From assembly GCA_016185205.1 (NCBI GenBank), contig JACPOA010000012.1:1-64000 (forward strand): a stretch of 64,000 nucleotides of DNA. The letters are read 5' to 3'. Shown here piece after piece: positions 1 to 9,500 of the stretch (its first letter is position 1; each line of letters begins with the position of its first letter). Position numbers and translations under genes: made by a program. The DNA comes from Hyphomicrobiales bacterium (lineage in GTDB: Bacteria > Pseudomonadota > Alphaproteobacteria > Rhizobiales > Xanthobacteraceae). The notes beneath the pieces are model-generated. The model searched no databases. It was given only the letters and a program-made list of their open reading frames with translations, and was not told the origin of the DNA.

Positions 1-290
1 CCGAGGATCGACCAACGGCGAAAAGCATTCTGCAAAGCGGTCCAAAATCGTCTCCTGCCAAAACGGGAGACACGTTCAGAATCAATTTTTCCTTCCCTGG
101 CAATAGCTTGCCCCCGCACACATGCGATTCCCCTGCCCCTTTCGGGGGGAGGGAACTGCGCTTCATCCCCGCTATCGCGCGATTGCAACAGCCACAGTTT
201 TAACCGTCGTTTACTTTACTTCGAGCTTTCGCCCGAGCCTTGCGCGCGCTGCATTATCATTGCGCCCGTTAACGATTATGGGCGGGCGTC
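1..290. other. Left-edge non-coding region with one GC-rich hairpin
   Basis: I see no convincing gene here. There is a possible weak stem at about 51-72 (GTCTCC against GGAGAC) and a GC-rich hairpin at 128-155 with a CCCC-tttc-GGGG core like the repeat hairpins seen elsewhere in the window. The region just before 291 presumably carries the promoter of the L,D-transpeptidase gene, but no clear -35/-10 pair can be defended. Confidence 0.5.
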
Positions 291-818
291 ATGGCTTTCG
301 TGCTGAGACGGGCGGTAATTTTCATCGCCATCGTACTGGCGGGCGCGCTGCTGGCGGCGGTAGTGGCGCATTCCGCGACGCTCGAACGCGACATCGTCGC
401 GTTCTCCGGTTTCGCGCCCGGCACCATCGTGGTGAAGACCGGCGAGCGCCGGCTTTATTATGTCATCGACGCGCAGCGCGCCTTGCGCTTTCCGGTCGGC
501 GTCGGCCGCGGCGGCAGGACCTGGACCGGCACCGCGCACGTCGAAGGCAAATATGTACGGCCGGCCTGGTCGCCGCCTCAGGAAATCCGCCGCGCGCATC
601 CCGGCCTGCCGCGGGTCATCGCCGGCGGCGCCGCCAATAATCCGATGGGCGCGGCCGCGCTCACCCTGCGCGGCGGCGAATATGCCATCCACGGCACCAA
701 CCGGCCGGCCTCGATCGGCGGCTTCGTGTCTTACGGCTGCATCCGCATGTACAACCGCGACATCGTCGAACTCTTTTCGATGGTCGATATCGGCACGCCG
801 GTGATCGTCGAGCGCTAA
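291..818 (+). CDS. L,D-transpeptidase (YkuD domain), exported
   Basis: A 175-residue protein with an N-terminal hydrophobic segment (about residues 7-27) that should act as a signal peptide or membrane anchor, followed by a YkuD catalytic domain. The active-site region is visible as I-H134-G-T-N and S-Y-G-C150-I-R-M-Y-N, matching the family pattern of a His and a Ser-x-Gly-Cys-x-Arg with Cys as nucleophile. Family members make 3-3 cross-links in peptidoglycan or attach lipoproteins to it in the periplasm. The ATG at 291 is the only start that keeps the hydrophobic N-terminus. It is monocistronic and converges on the nuclease gene at 832-1362. Confidence 0.88.
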   Translation: MAFVLRRAVIFIAIVLAGALLAAVVAHSATLERDIVAFSGFAPGTIVVKTGERRLYYVIDAQRALRFPVGVGRGGRTWTGTAHVEGKYVRPAWSPPQEIRRAHPGLPRVIAGGAANNPMGAAALTLRGGEYAIHGTNRPASIGGFVSYGCIRMYNRDIVELFSMVDIGTPVIVER

Positions 819-831
819 GCTTGCGCCGATA

Positions 832-1362
832 TCACCCGCACCAGCCCGCGCGCCGGCCGCCGGAATAGCGCCGCGCCAGCCCGCGCTCAAGCAGCGCCGC
901 CGACACATCGGGCGTTCGCGCGGTCGACACGTCGGCATCGACGCGGCCGCCATATTTGTCCTGGCCGATGCGTGAAATGCCCACGTTGCCTTCGCTCAAG
1001 ATGCGCGTGAGCGCGTCGCGCGCGGCCAGCGCCTTTACCCGTTCGTCCTCGCAGCGCGCGCGCAGTTCCGGCGCGTCGATGCCGCGCAGCCGCACCCGCG
1101 TCGTCACGTCCATGCCCGGCCAGATGCGCACGCGCGCCTCGAAGGTGTCGCCGTCGAGCACGCGGATCACCTCGGCCGGGTGACCGCTCCGCAACGCGGT
1201 GGTCGCCGGTTCGGTGCGCGGCGGCGCGCGTTCGACGCCGCGGCTGGCCGCCACCGGCGCGATCAGCGCGCCCGCGCTGAGCCCGGCGACAAAGCAGGCC
1301 GCCGCCAGCGCCAGTGTGGCGCCGCAATGCGGCAGGGCGAAATGCTTGAGCGTCAGGAACAT
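832..1362 (-). CDS. Thermonuclease (SNase)-like secreted nuclease
   Basis: A 176-residue protein starting at the ATG complementary to 1360-1362. The longer frame up to 1509 has no ATG-type context and would add a non-homologous tail, so I use the internal Met. Residues 15-40 form a hydrophobic export segment. The SNase fold is seen in VLDGDTFEA (about 68-76), in R91-x7-E99 inside RLRGIDAPE, and in DKYGGR140, which match the catalytic Arg/Glu/Arg triad of staphylococcal nuclease. It probably cleaves nucleic acids outside the cytoplasm. It is divergent from rsmB, whose start is 168 bp away. Confidence 0.82.
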   Translation of the reverse strand: MFLTLKHFALPHCGATLALAAACFVAGLSAGALIAPVAASRGVERAPPRTEPATTALRSGHPAEVIRVLDGDTFEARVRIWPGMDVTTRVRLRGIDAPELRARCEDERVKALAARDALTRILSEGNVGISRIGQDKYGGRVDADVSTARTPDVSAALLERGLARRYSGGRRAGWCG

Positions 1363-1529
1363 GCTCCTAATTATCGCCTGTGCCCTTGATTCGGCCAAGC
1401 ACAATCTCAGATAGAAACAAAAATACAACTCAACCGCGAAGATCGGCGGCAGTCGCCGATATCGTTGCTCCACGATGTTTTTTGCATTGCACTCGCGTCC
1501 GCGCCACATTTCATGGCAATAAGTGCCGC

Positions 1530-2882
1530 ATGGCGCGACCGCGCATCTCCCCTCAGCCGGAAGTCCCCGGCCTCGCCGCCCGTCGAATCGCCGCCGACAT
1601 CGTCGACGGGGTGCTGCGGCGGCGCATCGCGCTCGACGAGCAGCTCTCGGGCAAGGCTGCGCATCCCGGCCTCGCCGCGCTCGCCGACCGCGACCGCGCG
1701 CTGATGCGCCGGCTCACCGCCACCGTGCTGCGCCGGCTCGGCACCTTGCGCCATCTGCTCAAGGGCTTCCTGGACAAGGGATTTCCCGCCGACGCCCCGC
1801 GCACCGAGACCATTCTGCTGCTCGGCGCCGCGCAGATCCTCTGGCTCGAGGTTCCCGACCACGCCGCGGTCGATCTTTCCGTGCGCCTGGCGCAAGCCGA
1901 CCGCCGCGCGGCGCGTTACGCAGGCTTGATCAACGCCGTGCTGCGCCGCGTGGCGCAGAGCCGCGATAAGCCGCTGCCCGCCAGGGCCACGCGCGACACC
2001 CCGGAATGGCTGGTGAAACGCTGGACCATGACTTACGGCGCCGACACCGCGCGCGCGATCGCGGAAGCCAATGGCCACGAGCCGGCGCTCGATCTCACCG
2101 TCAAGCAGGATGCGGAAATTTGGGCCGAGCATCTGCGCGGCCGCGTGCTGCCGACCGGCACCGTGCGCACCATCGCGCAAGGCGCGATCTCGCTGCTGCC
2201 GGGCTTTTCCGAAGGCGCCTGGTGGGTGCAGGACGCCGCCGCCGCGCTGCCGGCCCGCCTGCTCGGCGACGTGCGCGGGCTTAGCGTCGCCGATCTATGC
2301 GCGGCGCCGGGCGGCAAGACCGCGCAGCTCGCCTGCGCCGGCGCGCGCGTCACCGCGGTCGACCGTTCGGCCAACCGGCTCGCCCGCCTGCGCGAAAACC
2401 TCAAGCGGCTCTCGTTGCAGGCCGAGACCGTCATCGCCGATGTGCTGGAATGGCAACCTGAATCGTCCAATGCCGGTCCGTTCGACGCCGTGCTGCTCGA
2501 TGCGCCCTGTTCCTCGACCGGCACCATCCGCCGCCATCCCGACGTGCCCTGGCTCAAGACCGAAGCCGACCTCGCCGTGCTCATTTCGTTGCAGCAGCGG
2601 CTGCTCGACCGCGCGGTCGACCTGCTCAAGCCCGGCGCCACGCTGGTCTACTGCGTCTGCTCGCTGGAGCCCGAGGAAGGCGTCAACCAGATCGCGGCCC
2701 TGCTGGCGCGCAACCCGAACGTCGCCCGCAAGCCGGTCATTGCAGCGGAACTCGCCGGCCACGGCGAATTCGTCAGCAAGGATGGCGACCTGCGCACGCT
2801 GCCGCTGCACCTTCCCGATCCCGACCCGCGCTGGGGCGGGCTGGACGGCTTCTATGCCGCCCGGCTCACCCGCAATGCGTAG
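1530..2882 (+). CDS. rsmB: 16S rRNA m5C967-type methyltransferase RsmB (NusB domain + SAM domain)
   Basis: A 450-residue RNA cytosine-C5 methyltransferase. Residues 1-140 look like the NusB-type RNA-binding domain (ADIVDGVLRR, LILLGAAQILWLEVPDHAAVDL-type segment). The SAM-binding motif I is C257-A-A-P-G-G-K-T. The two cysteines of the RsmB mechanism are in D-A-P-C327-S-S-T-G and C375-V-C377-S. It methylates 16S rRNA during 30S assembly. I chose ATG 1530, since the frame extends upstream to 1380 without homology. It is followed by a palindromic repeat (2893-2942) and a heparinase-like gene, then purH, a gene order common in Hyphomicrobiales. Confidence 0.92.
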   Translation: MARPRISPQPEVPGLAARRIAADIVDGVLRRRIALDEQLSGKAAHPGLAALADRDRALMRRLTATVLRRLGTLRHLLKGFLDKGFPADAPRTETILLLGAAQILWLEVPDHAAVDLSVRLAQADRRAARYAGLINAVLRRVAQSRDKPLPARATRDTPEWLVKRWTMTYGADTARAIAEANGHEPALDLTVKQDAEIWAEHLRGRVLPTGTVRTIAQGAISLLPGFSEGAWWVQDAAAALPARLLGDVRGLSVADLCAAPGGKTAQLACAGARVTAVDRSANRLARLRENLKRLSLQAETVIADVLEWQPESSNAGPFDAVLLDAPCSSTGTIRRHPDVPWLKTEADLAVLISLQQRLLDRAVDLLKPGATLVYCVCSLEPEEGVNQIAALLARNPNVARKPVIAAELAGHGEFVSKDGDLRTLPLHLPDPDPRWGGLDGFYAARLTRNA

Positions 2883-2892
2883 TATTTTGTTG

Positions 2893-2942
2893 GCGCATGA
2901 TCTTTTCCGGAAAACCGGTTCCCGCTTTTCCGGATCATGCGC
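2893..2942. repeat. Palindromic intergenic repeat, family 1 copy A
   Basis: An imperfect inverted repeat with arms GCGCATGATC and GATCATGCGC around a centre containing GGAAAACCGGTTCCCGC. It lies just after the rsmB stop codon. Four more copies occur in the window at 16407-16453, 27806-27854, 41860-41908 and 61424-61472. This copy has the centre in the opposite orientation to the other four. Confidence 0.85.
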
Positions 2943-3044
2943 TAATTCACGCTTAAATCAGGCGTATTGGCCCTGCGCCGACGCTTCGCTATCGTGTGCG
3001 ACTCACGCGGGAATCGGGCCGCGTCGCCGGGGACGGGCAACTGC

Positions 3045-4805
3045 ATGATGCGGGTTTCGGTCGCGGAACGGGCCAAGCTCGCCGTGCTCATCGGGCGCCG
3101 CGCATTTCGTAGCCTGCTCGGCGGCTTCCACGCCCATCCCTTGATGCGCTGGCGCTTCGCCACGGCCAAGACCGACCGGCTGGTGATCGCGCCGCAGGAT
3201 CTGCGCACCGCCGACGCCACCCGCGCCGCCGAAATCTATGCCGGCCGCTTCGCCTTCGCCGGCAAGGTGGTGATCTGCGACCGCCGCTCGCCGTTTGAGA
3301 TGACGCCGCCGTCCGACGAATGGGCGGTGATCCTGCTCAGCTTCGCCTGGCTGCGCCATTTGCGCGCCGCCGACTCGGCCATCACCCGCGCCAATGCCCG
3401 CTCGCTGATCGACGATTGGATCAACCTGCAAGGCGGCTGGCATCCGCTCGGCTGGCGTCTCGATATCCTGTCGCGCCGCATCGTCTGCTGGCTGAGCCAG
3501 GCGCCGTTCGTGCTGCAGGATGCCGACGCGCGTTTCTACCGCCGCTTCATCCGCAGCCTGTCGCGCCAGGTGCGCTATCTGCGCCGCACGCTCAAGCAGT
3601 CGCGCGACGGCCTGCCGCGGCTGCAAGCCTTGATCGCGCTCAATTATGCGACGCTGTGCATGCAAGGGCAGTCGGGCTATCTGCGCGGCAATGCCCGCAA
3701 GCTGATCGACGAATTGCGCGCGCAGATTCTGCCTGACGGCGGCCATGTCAGCCGCAATCCCGGCGCGCTGATCGAATTGCTGGCCGACCTGCTGCCGCTG
3801 CGCCAGCTGTTCTCCACGCGCAATCTGCAGCCGCCGCAGGCGATCAACAACGCCATCGACCGCATGATGCCGATGCTGCGCTTCTTCCGTCATGCCGACG
3901 GCAATTTCGCGCAATTCAACGGCATGGGCCCGACGCCGGTCGATCTGCTCGCCACCGTGCTGGCCTATGACGACGCGCGCGGTACGCCGGTGGCGAATGC
4001 GCCGCATTCCGGCTATCAGCGCATCGACGCGGGGCAGACCGCGCTGCTGATGGATACCGGCCGGCCGCCACCGCTGGCGCTGAGCCAGGAGGCGCATGCC
4101 GGCTGCCTGGCGTTCGAACTGTCGTGGAAGCAGCACCGGCTGGTGATCAATTGCGGGCTGCCGGCGGTCAACAAGGTGACCTGGCGGCAGGTGGCGCGCG
4201 CCACCGCCGCGCATTCGACCGTCACCTTCAACGACAAGTCTTCCTGCCAGTTCCTCGAATCCGGCGCGTTCCGCGGCCTGCTCTCCGGCATGCCGATCGT
4301 GGCGTGTCCGCGCCAGGTGCCGGTCGCGCGCGAGGACACCGCCGAGGGCGCCATGCTGCGCGCCTCGCATGACGGCTATGCCAGGGACTTCGGCGTGATC
4401 CACACCCGTGCGATCCGGCTCAGCCCGGATGGCCGCACACTCGACGGCGAGGACAGTTTCACGCCGGCCGACGGCCACGCCTTTCCCGCGCGCGCCGCCG
4501 ACGAATTCGCCATCCGCTTTCACCTGCATCCGGCGATCAAGGCCAGCCGGCTGTCGGACGGCCGCGGCGTCATCCTGCTGCTGGCGGACCGCGAGGTGTG
4601 GACCTTTTCGACGCTGGCCGACGCGGTGGAGCTCGAGGAAAGCGTCTATCTCGCCGGCACCGACGGCCCGCGCCGCGCCGTGCAGATTGTGATCTACGGC
4701 CATGCCCGCAAGGACGCCAAAGTGCGCTGGAGCTTCGGCTACACCCCGCGGCCGGCGCCGGGTACCCGCGTGGGCCGGGCCGACGAGCCGGAATTGCCGC
4801 TGTAA
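3045..4805 (+). CDS. Heparinase II/III family protein
   Basis: A 586-residue protein with an alpha-helical N-terminal half (toroid-like, residues about 90-330, rich in R/L/W) and a beta-rich C-terminal half beginning near HSGYQRIDAGQTALLMDTG, which is the usual heparinase II/III-like layout. These proteins are polysaccharide lyases or relatives; the substrate in alphaproteobacteria is not established. ATG 3045 is preceded by GGGGACGGGC, whereas the frame further upstream starts only at a TTG inside poor context. The gene sits between rsmB and purH, a conserved position in Hyphomicrobiales, which suggests a housekeeping envelope role, but this is inference. Confidence 0.8.
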   Translation: MMRVSVAERAKLAVLIGRRAFRSLLGGFHAHPLMRWRFATAKTDRLVIAPQDLRTADATRAAEIYAGRFAFAGKVVICDRRSPFEMTPPSDEWAVILLSFAWLRHLRAADSAITRANARSLIDDWINLQGGWHPLGWRLDILSRRIVCWLSQAPFVLQDADARFYRRFIRSLSRQVRYLRRTLKQSRDGLPRLQALIALNYATLCMQGQSGYLRGNARKLIDELRAQILPDGGHVSRNPGALIELLADLLPLRQLFSTRNLQPPQAINNAIDRMMPMLRFFRHADGNFAQFNGMGPTPVDLLATVLAYDDARGTPVANAPHSGYQRIDAGQTALLMDTGRPPPLALSQEAHAGCLAFELSWKQHRLVINCGLPAVNKVTWRQVARATAAHSTVTFNDKSSCQFLESGAFRGLLSGMPIVACPRQVPVAREDTAEGAMLRASHDGYARDFGVIHTRAIRLSPDGRTLDGEDSFTPADGHAFPARAADEFAIRFHLHPAIKASRLSDGRGVILLLADREVWTFSTLADAVELEESVYLAGTDGPRRAVQIVIYGHARKDAKVRWSFGYTPRPAPGTRVGRADEPELPL

Positions 4806-4888
4806 GGCTGCGATGCCTGTGGATGCGCAGGGCTGGCATCGCAGTGGCGAATACACTTTTGCCCGCTTGATGTGCTAGCCCGTCACTC

Positions 4889-6481
4889 ATGCCCAGCCAC
4901 CCGCGCCGTATCACCCGTGCCCTGCTGTCGGTCTCCGACAAGATCGGCCTCATCGACTTCGCCAAATCGCTTGCCGGCTACGATATCGAACTGGTCTCCA
5001 CCGGCGGCACCGCCAAGGCGCTGAAAGACGCCGGTCTGCCGGTGATTGACGTCGCCGAGCTGACCGGCTTTCCCGAAATGATGGACGGCCGCGTCAAGAC
5101 GCTGCATCCGAAGGTGCATGGCGGGCTGCTGGCGATCCGCGCCAACGCGGAGCACGCCGCCGCGATGGGCAAGCACGGCATCAAGCCGATCGATCTCTTG
5201 GTGGTGAACCTCTATCCGTTCGAGTCAACCGTCGCCAAAGGCGCGGCGTTCGACGACTGCATCGAGAACATCGACATCGGCGGGCCGGCCATGATCCGCG
5301 CCGCCGCCAAGAACCACGCCGACGTTACCGTGGTGGTCGAGCCCGCCGACTACGGCAAGGTGCTGGCCGAACTTGCCGCGCATGGCGGCATGACCACGCT
5401 CGAGCTGCGGCAGCGGCTGGCGGCGAAAGCCTATGCGCGCACCGCCGCCTATGACGCGGCGATCTCCAACTGGTTCACTGAGGTGCTGCACGACGACGCG
5501 CCGGATTACCGCGCCTTCGGCGGCCGGCTGATCCAGGCGCTACGCTATGGCGAGAACCCGCACCAGAACGCGGCGTTCTATCGCGCCCCGGGCGAGCGCT
5601 TCGGCGTGGCCTCGGCGCGCCAACTGCAGGGCAAGGAGCTGTCCTACAACAACATCAACGACACCGACGCCGCTTACGAATGCGTGGCGGAATTCGATGC
5701 CAGGCGCACCGCGGCTTGCGTGATCGTCAAGCACGCCAATCCCTGCGGCGTAGCGGAAGGCGACAGCCTGCTCGACGCCTACCGCAAGGCGCTGGCCTGC
5801 GATTCCACCTCGGCCTTCGGCGGTATTGTCGCACTCAATCGAAAATTGGATGCGGACGCGGCCAAGGCGATTACCGAGATTTTCACCGAGGTGATCATCG
5901 CGCCCGACGCCAGCGAGGAAGCGATCAAGATTGTGGCTTCGAAAAAGAATCTGCGGCTGCTGCTGGCCGGCGGGTTGCCCGATCCGAAGAGCGCCGGCTT
6001 GACGGCGAAGACGGTGTCCGGCGGATTGCTGGTGCAGTCGCGCGACAATGCGGTGGTCGACGAGATGCAATTGAAGACCGTGACCAAGCGCGCGCCGAGC
6101 GAAGCCGAGCTGCGCGACCTGCGCTTCGCCTTCCGCGTCGCCAAGCACGTGAAGTCGAACACCATCATCTATGCCAAGGGGCTGGCCACCGTCGGCATCG
6201 GCGCCGGCCAGATGAGCCGCGTCGATTCCGCCCGCATTGCCGCGCGCAAGGCGGAAGACGCGGCTAAGGAATTGAAGCTGCCGGCGCCGCTGACCAAAGG
6301 CTCGGTGGTCGCCTCGGATGCCTTCTTTCCGTTCGCCGACGGACTACTGGTCGCGATCGCGGCCGGCGCCACCGCGGTGATCCAGCCTGGCGGCTCGATG
6401 CGCGACGACGAGGTGATCAAGGCCGCCGACGAGCACGGGGTAGCGATGGTGTTCACCGGGGTGAGGCATTTCAGGCATTAG
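4889..6481 (+). CDS. purH: Bifunctional AICAR formyltransferase / IMP cyclohydrolase PurH
   Basis: A 530-residue enzyme of the last two steps of de novo IMP synthesis in the cytoplasm. The N-terminal MGS-like IMP cyclohydrolase domain (about 1-200) shows the conserved LVSTGGTAK and [12 protein letters not shown] segments. The C-terminal AICAR transformylase domain shows [10 protein letters not shown] and the catalytic KHANPCG segment. Length agrees with the family (about 520-535). The start at 4889 is preceded by a short 83-bp gap after the heparinase-like gene. It converges on gdhB with a strong palindrome (6491-6544) between them. Confidence 0.96.
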   Translation: MPSHPRRITRALLSVSDKIGLIDFAKSLAGYDIELVSTGGTAKALKDAGLPVIDVAELTGFPEMMDGRVKTLHPKVHGGLLAIRANAEHAAAMGKHGIKPIDLLVVNLYPFESTVAKGAAFDDCIENIDIGGPAMIRAAAKNHADVTVVVEPADYGKVLAELAAHGGMTTLELRQRLAAKAYARTAAYDAAISNWFTEVLHDDAPDYRAFGGRLIQALRYGENPHQNAAFYRAPGERFGVASARQLQGKELSYNNINDTDAAYECVAEFDARRTAACVIVKHANPCGVAEGDSLLDAYRKALACDSTSAFGGIVALNRKLDADAAKAITEIFTEVIIAPDASEEAIKIVASKKNLRLLLAGGLPDPKSAGLTAKTVSGGLLVQSRDNAVVDEMQLKTVTKRAPSEAELRDLRFAFRVAKHVKSNTIIYAKGLATVGIGAGQMSRVDSARIAARKAEDAAKELKLPAPLTKGSVVASDAFFPFADGLLVAIAAGATAVIQPGGSMRDDEVIKAADEHGVAMVFTGVRHFRH

Positions 6482-6490
6482 CACTGACTC

Positions 6491-6544
6491 GTGTCCCGGC
6501 TGCGGTGCAGCGCATCACTTCGTGCTGCGCTGCGCCCGGGACAC
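6491..6544. repeat. Palindromic repeat between convergent purH and gdhB (GTGTCCCGG family)
   Basis: Long imperfect hairpin with outer arms GTGTCCCGG and CCGGGACAC and an inner stem of GCGCAGC-type sequence. A shorter relative lies between the convergent xthA-like and cNMP-binding genes at 32160-32201. Position between two convergent stop codons suggests it works as a bidirectional terminator, though no U-tract is present. Confidence 0.8.
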
Positions 6545-6546
6545 GG

Positions 6547-9500
6547 CTACTCCCGCGCCAAATCGCCCAGCAAGCTCGCCGCCACCGACAGCTTCGAGAG
6601 TGTGAGCCCGGAGCCGGCGATCTCGTGGATTGCCGCGCGGATGCGCTCGACCTCCGCCTGCCGCGGCTTGACCCATTCGTCCACCGCGCCGGCGCCAGCG
6701 TTGTCGTTGCCGACCATGGCGGCGGTGAGCCGGCGTTCCGCCTCGCCGATTGAATCGAGCGCGCGGTCGAGCGCCAGCCGATCGAAATAATCCGCCACCG
6801 CGATACCCGGCACCGCATGGGCGACGCGATCGAGCTGGAAGAAGGCCTCGGTGGCGAAATAGGTCGCGGTCACTTCGCCGACCGGTTTCTGCGCGCGATC
6901 CGCCACCAGCACGATGTCGGGCGCCGCCTTGAGCGCCGGCAAACTTGCAAACCGGCGCGCAAGCTCCGCCGGCACGCCGCCTTTAGTCAGCTCCGCCTGC
7001 CGCGCGTCGCGTGCGGCAATCGCCTCCTTCGACAGCGCGCCGTCGAGCGCCGCCGCGACTTGCGCGATGCCGGCGCGGTAATGCGCGACGATTTTTTCCA
7101 GGCCTTGCTTGAGATCGCCATTGCGCAGGAACCAGACCAGCCGGTCGAGCAGCAGGTCCTGCACGGCGGCGTAAAGATCGAGCTGGGTCTTGCCGGAGAC
7201 TTTGTTGTCGAGCGCGTCGATCTCGCCGTTGAGCGCGATCAGGTCGTAGCTCTGGCGCACTGCCGCGAAGGCCGCCGCAATCGAGGCGGCGGACGCGCCG
7301 GTCTGGTCGGCAATGCGCACGATCAGCGTGGCGCCGCCGCGATTGATCATGGAATTGGTGAGTTGCGTCGCGATGATCTCGCGCCGCAGCCGGTGCGCAT
7401 GCAGCGCATCGGGAAACAGGTTCGACATCTCCCGGGGGAAATAGCGCTCGAGCTCGCGCCCGAGATAAGGATCGTCCGGCACGTTCGAGTCGAGCAGTTC
7501 GCCGTAGAGCGAGAGCTTGGCATAGGCCAGCAGCACGGCGAGTTCCGGCCGCGTCAGCGCCAGATTGCGCTTGCGTCGCTCGGCGAGCGCCAGGTCGTCG
7601 GGCAGGAATTCCACGCTGCGGTCGAGCTTGCCCTGCGTTTCCAATAGCTGCATCAGCCGCTGCTGGAAGCCGAGGTCCTCCAGCCCGCGCCGTGCGGCAA
7701 GCGAGAGCGCCAGCGTCTGCTGATAGTTGTTGCGCAGCACCAGGCGCGCGACCTCCTGCGTCATCTCGGCCAGCAGCGCATTGCGCGCGTCGAGCGTGAG
7801 CGCGCCGGAGCGCACCGGAGTGCTGAGCGCGATCTTGATGTTGACCTCGACGTCGGAGGTATTGACGCCGGCGGAATTGTCGATGGCGTCGGTGTTGAGC
7901 CGGATGCCGCGCAGCGCCGCTTCGATACGGCCGCGCTGGGTCATGCCCAGATTGGCGCCCTCGCCGATCACCTTGCAGTTGAGATCGGCGCCGCTGACAC
8001 GGATGGCATCGTTGGCGCGATCGCCCACCATCTCATCCGTTTCGTTCGAGGCGCGCACATAGGTGCCGATGCCGCCGAAGAACAGCAGATCGACCTTCGC
8101 CTTCAAGATGGCCTTCATCAAATCCTGCGGCGTCACCGCCTCGGCCACGCCGAATAATCGCCGCGCCTCGGGGCTGAGCCGGATTTCCTTGGACGAGCGC
8201 GGATAGACGCCGCCGCCCTTGGAGATCAGTTTCTTGTCGTAATCCTGCCAGCTCGAGCGCGGCAGCGCGAACAGCCGCTTGCGCTCAGCGAAACTGGCGG
8301 CCGGATCGGAATCGGGGTCGATGAAGATGTCGCGATGATCGAACGCCGCCAAAAGCCGCGTCGTGGTTTCGCGCAGCAGGCCGTTGCCGAACACGTCGCC
8401 CGACATGTCGCCGACGCCGACCGCGCTGAACAGCGTCTCGTGGATGTTGACGTCCATCTCGCGGAAATGCCGCTTCACCGATTCCCAGGCGCCGCGCGCG
8501 GTGATGCCCATGGCCTTGTGGTCGTAGCCGGCCGAGCCGCCGGAGGCGAAGGCGTCGCCCAGCCAGTAATCGTGCGCGATGGAAATGGCGTTGGCGATGT
8601 CGGAGAAAGTGGCGGTGCCCTTGTCGGCGGCGACCACCAGATAGGGATCGTCGCCCTCGTGCCGCACCACGTTATCGGGCGGAACGATCGCGCCGTCGGG
8701 GGCGAAATTGTCGGTGATGTCGAGCAGCGTCGACATGAACAATTCGTAGGTGGCGACGCCTTCGGCCTGCACCTGTTCGCGCGTGGCGCCCGTCGGCATC
8801 AGCTTGGGCACGAAGCCGCCCTTGGCGCCGACCGGCACGATCACCGCGTTCTTGACCTGCTGCGCCTTCACCAGGCCGAGCACTTCGGTGCGGAAATCCT
8901 GCGGCCGGTCGGACCAGCGGATGCCGCCGCGCGCCACCTTGCCGAAGCGCATGTGCACGCCTTCCACGCGCGGCGAATAGACGAACACCTCGTAGAGCGG
9001 GCGCGGCCGCGGCAGGTCGGTGAGCTTGCCGCTGGCGAACTTGACCGCGATCAGCGGCTTGGGCTGGCCTTGCTCGTCGGTCTGATAGAAATTGCTGCGG
9101 ATCGCCGCCTGCACCGCGTTGACGAAGCGGCGCAGGATGCGGTCTTCGTCCAGGCTGTCGACTTTCTGCAAGGCGTCTTCGATGCGCGCGGCGATTTCTT
9201 TTTGCTTCGCGTCACGCTCGGCCGCCGCTTCGGCGCGCGGATCGAAGCGCGCATGGAACAGCGCGACCAGATCGCCGGCAATGCAAGCGTGCTTCACCAG
9301 CGTCGTCCACATGTAATCCTGCGAATAGGGTACCCTGATTTGCCGCAGGAAACGCGACAGCGTGCGGATCAGCGCCACGTCGCGCCAGGCCAGCGAACCG
9401 GCGAGCGTGAGCGCGTTATAGCCGTCGTTCTCGGCCTGTCCGCGCATCACCGTCAGGAAGGCGGCTTCCAGCCGCGCCTTGGCCTCGCCGAGATCGATCA

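Noticed and set aside
3003-4856. 617-residue reverse frame opposite the heparinase-like gene
   Set aside because: Composition-driven shadow, no motif, opposite a recognisable family.
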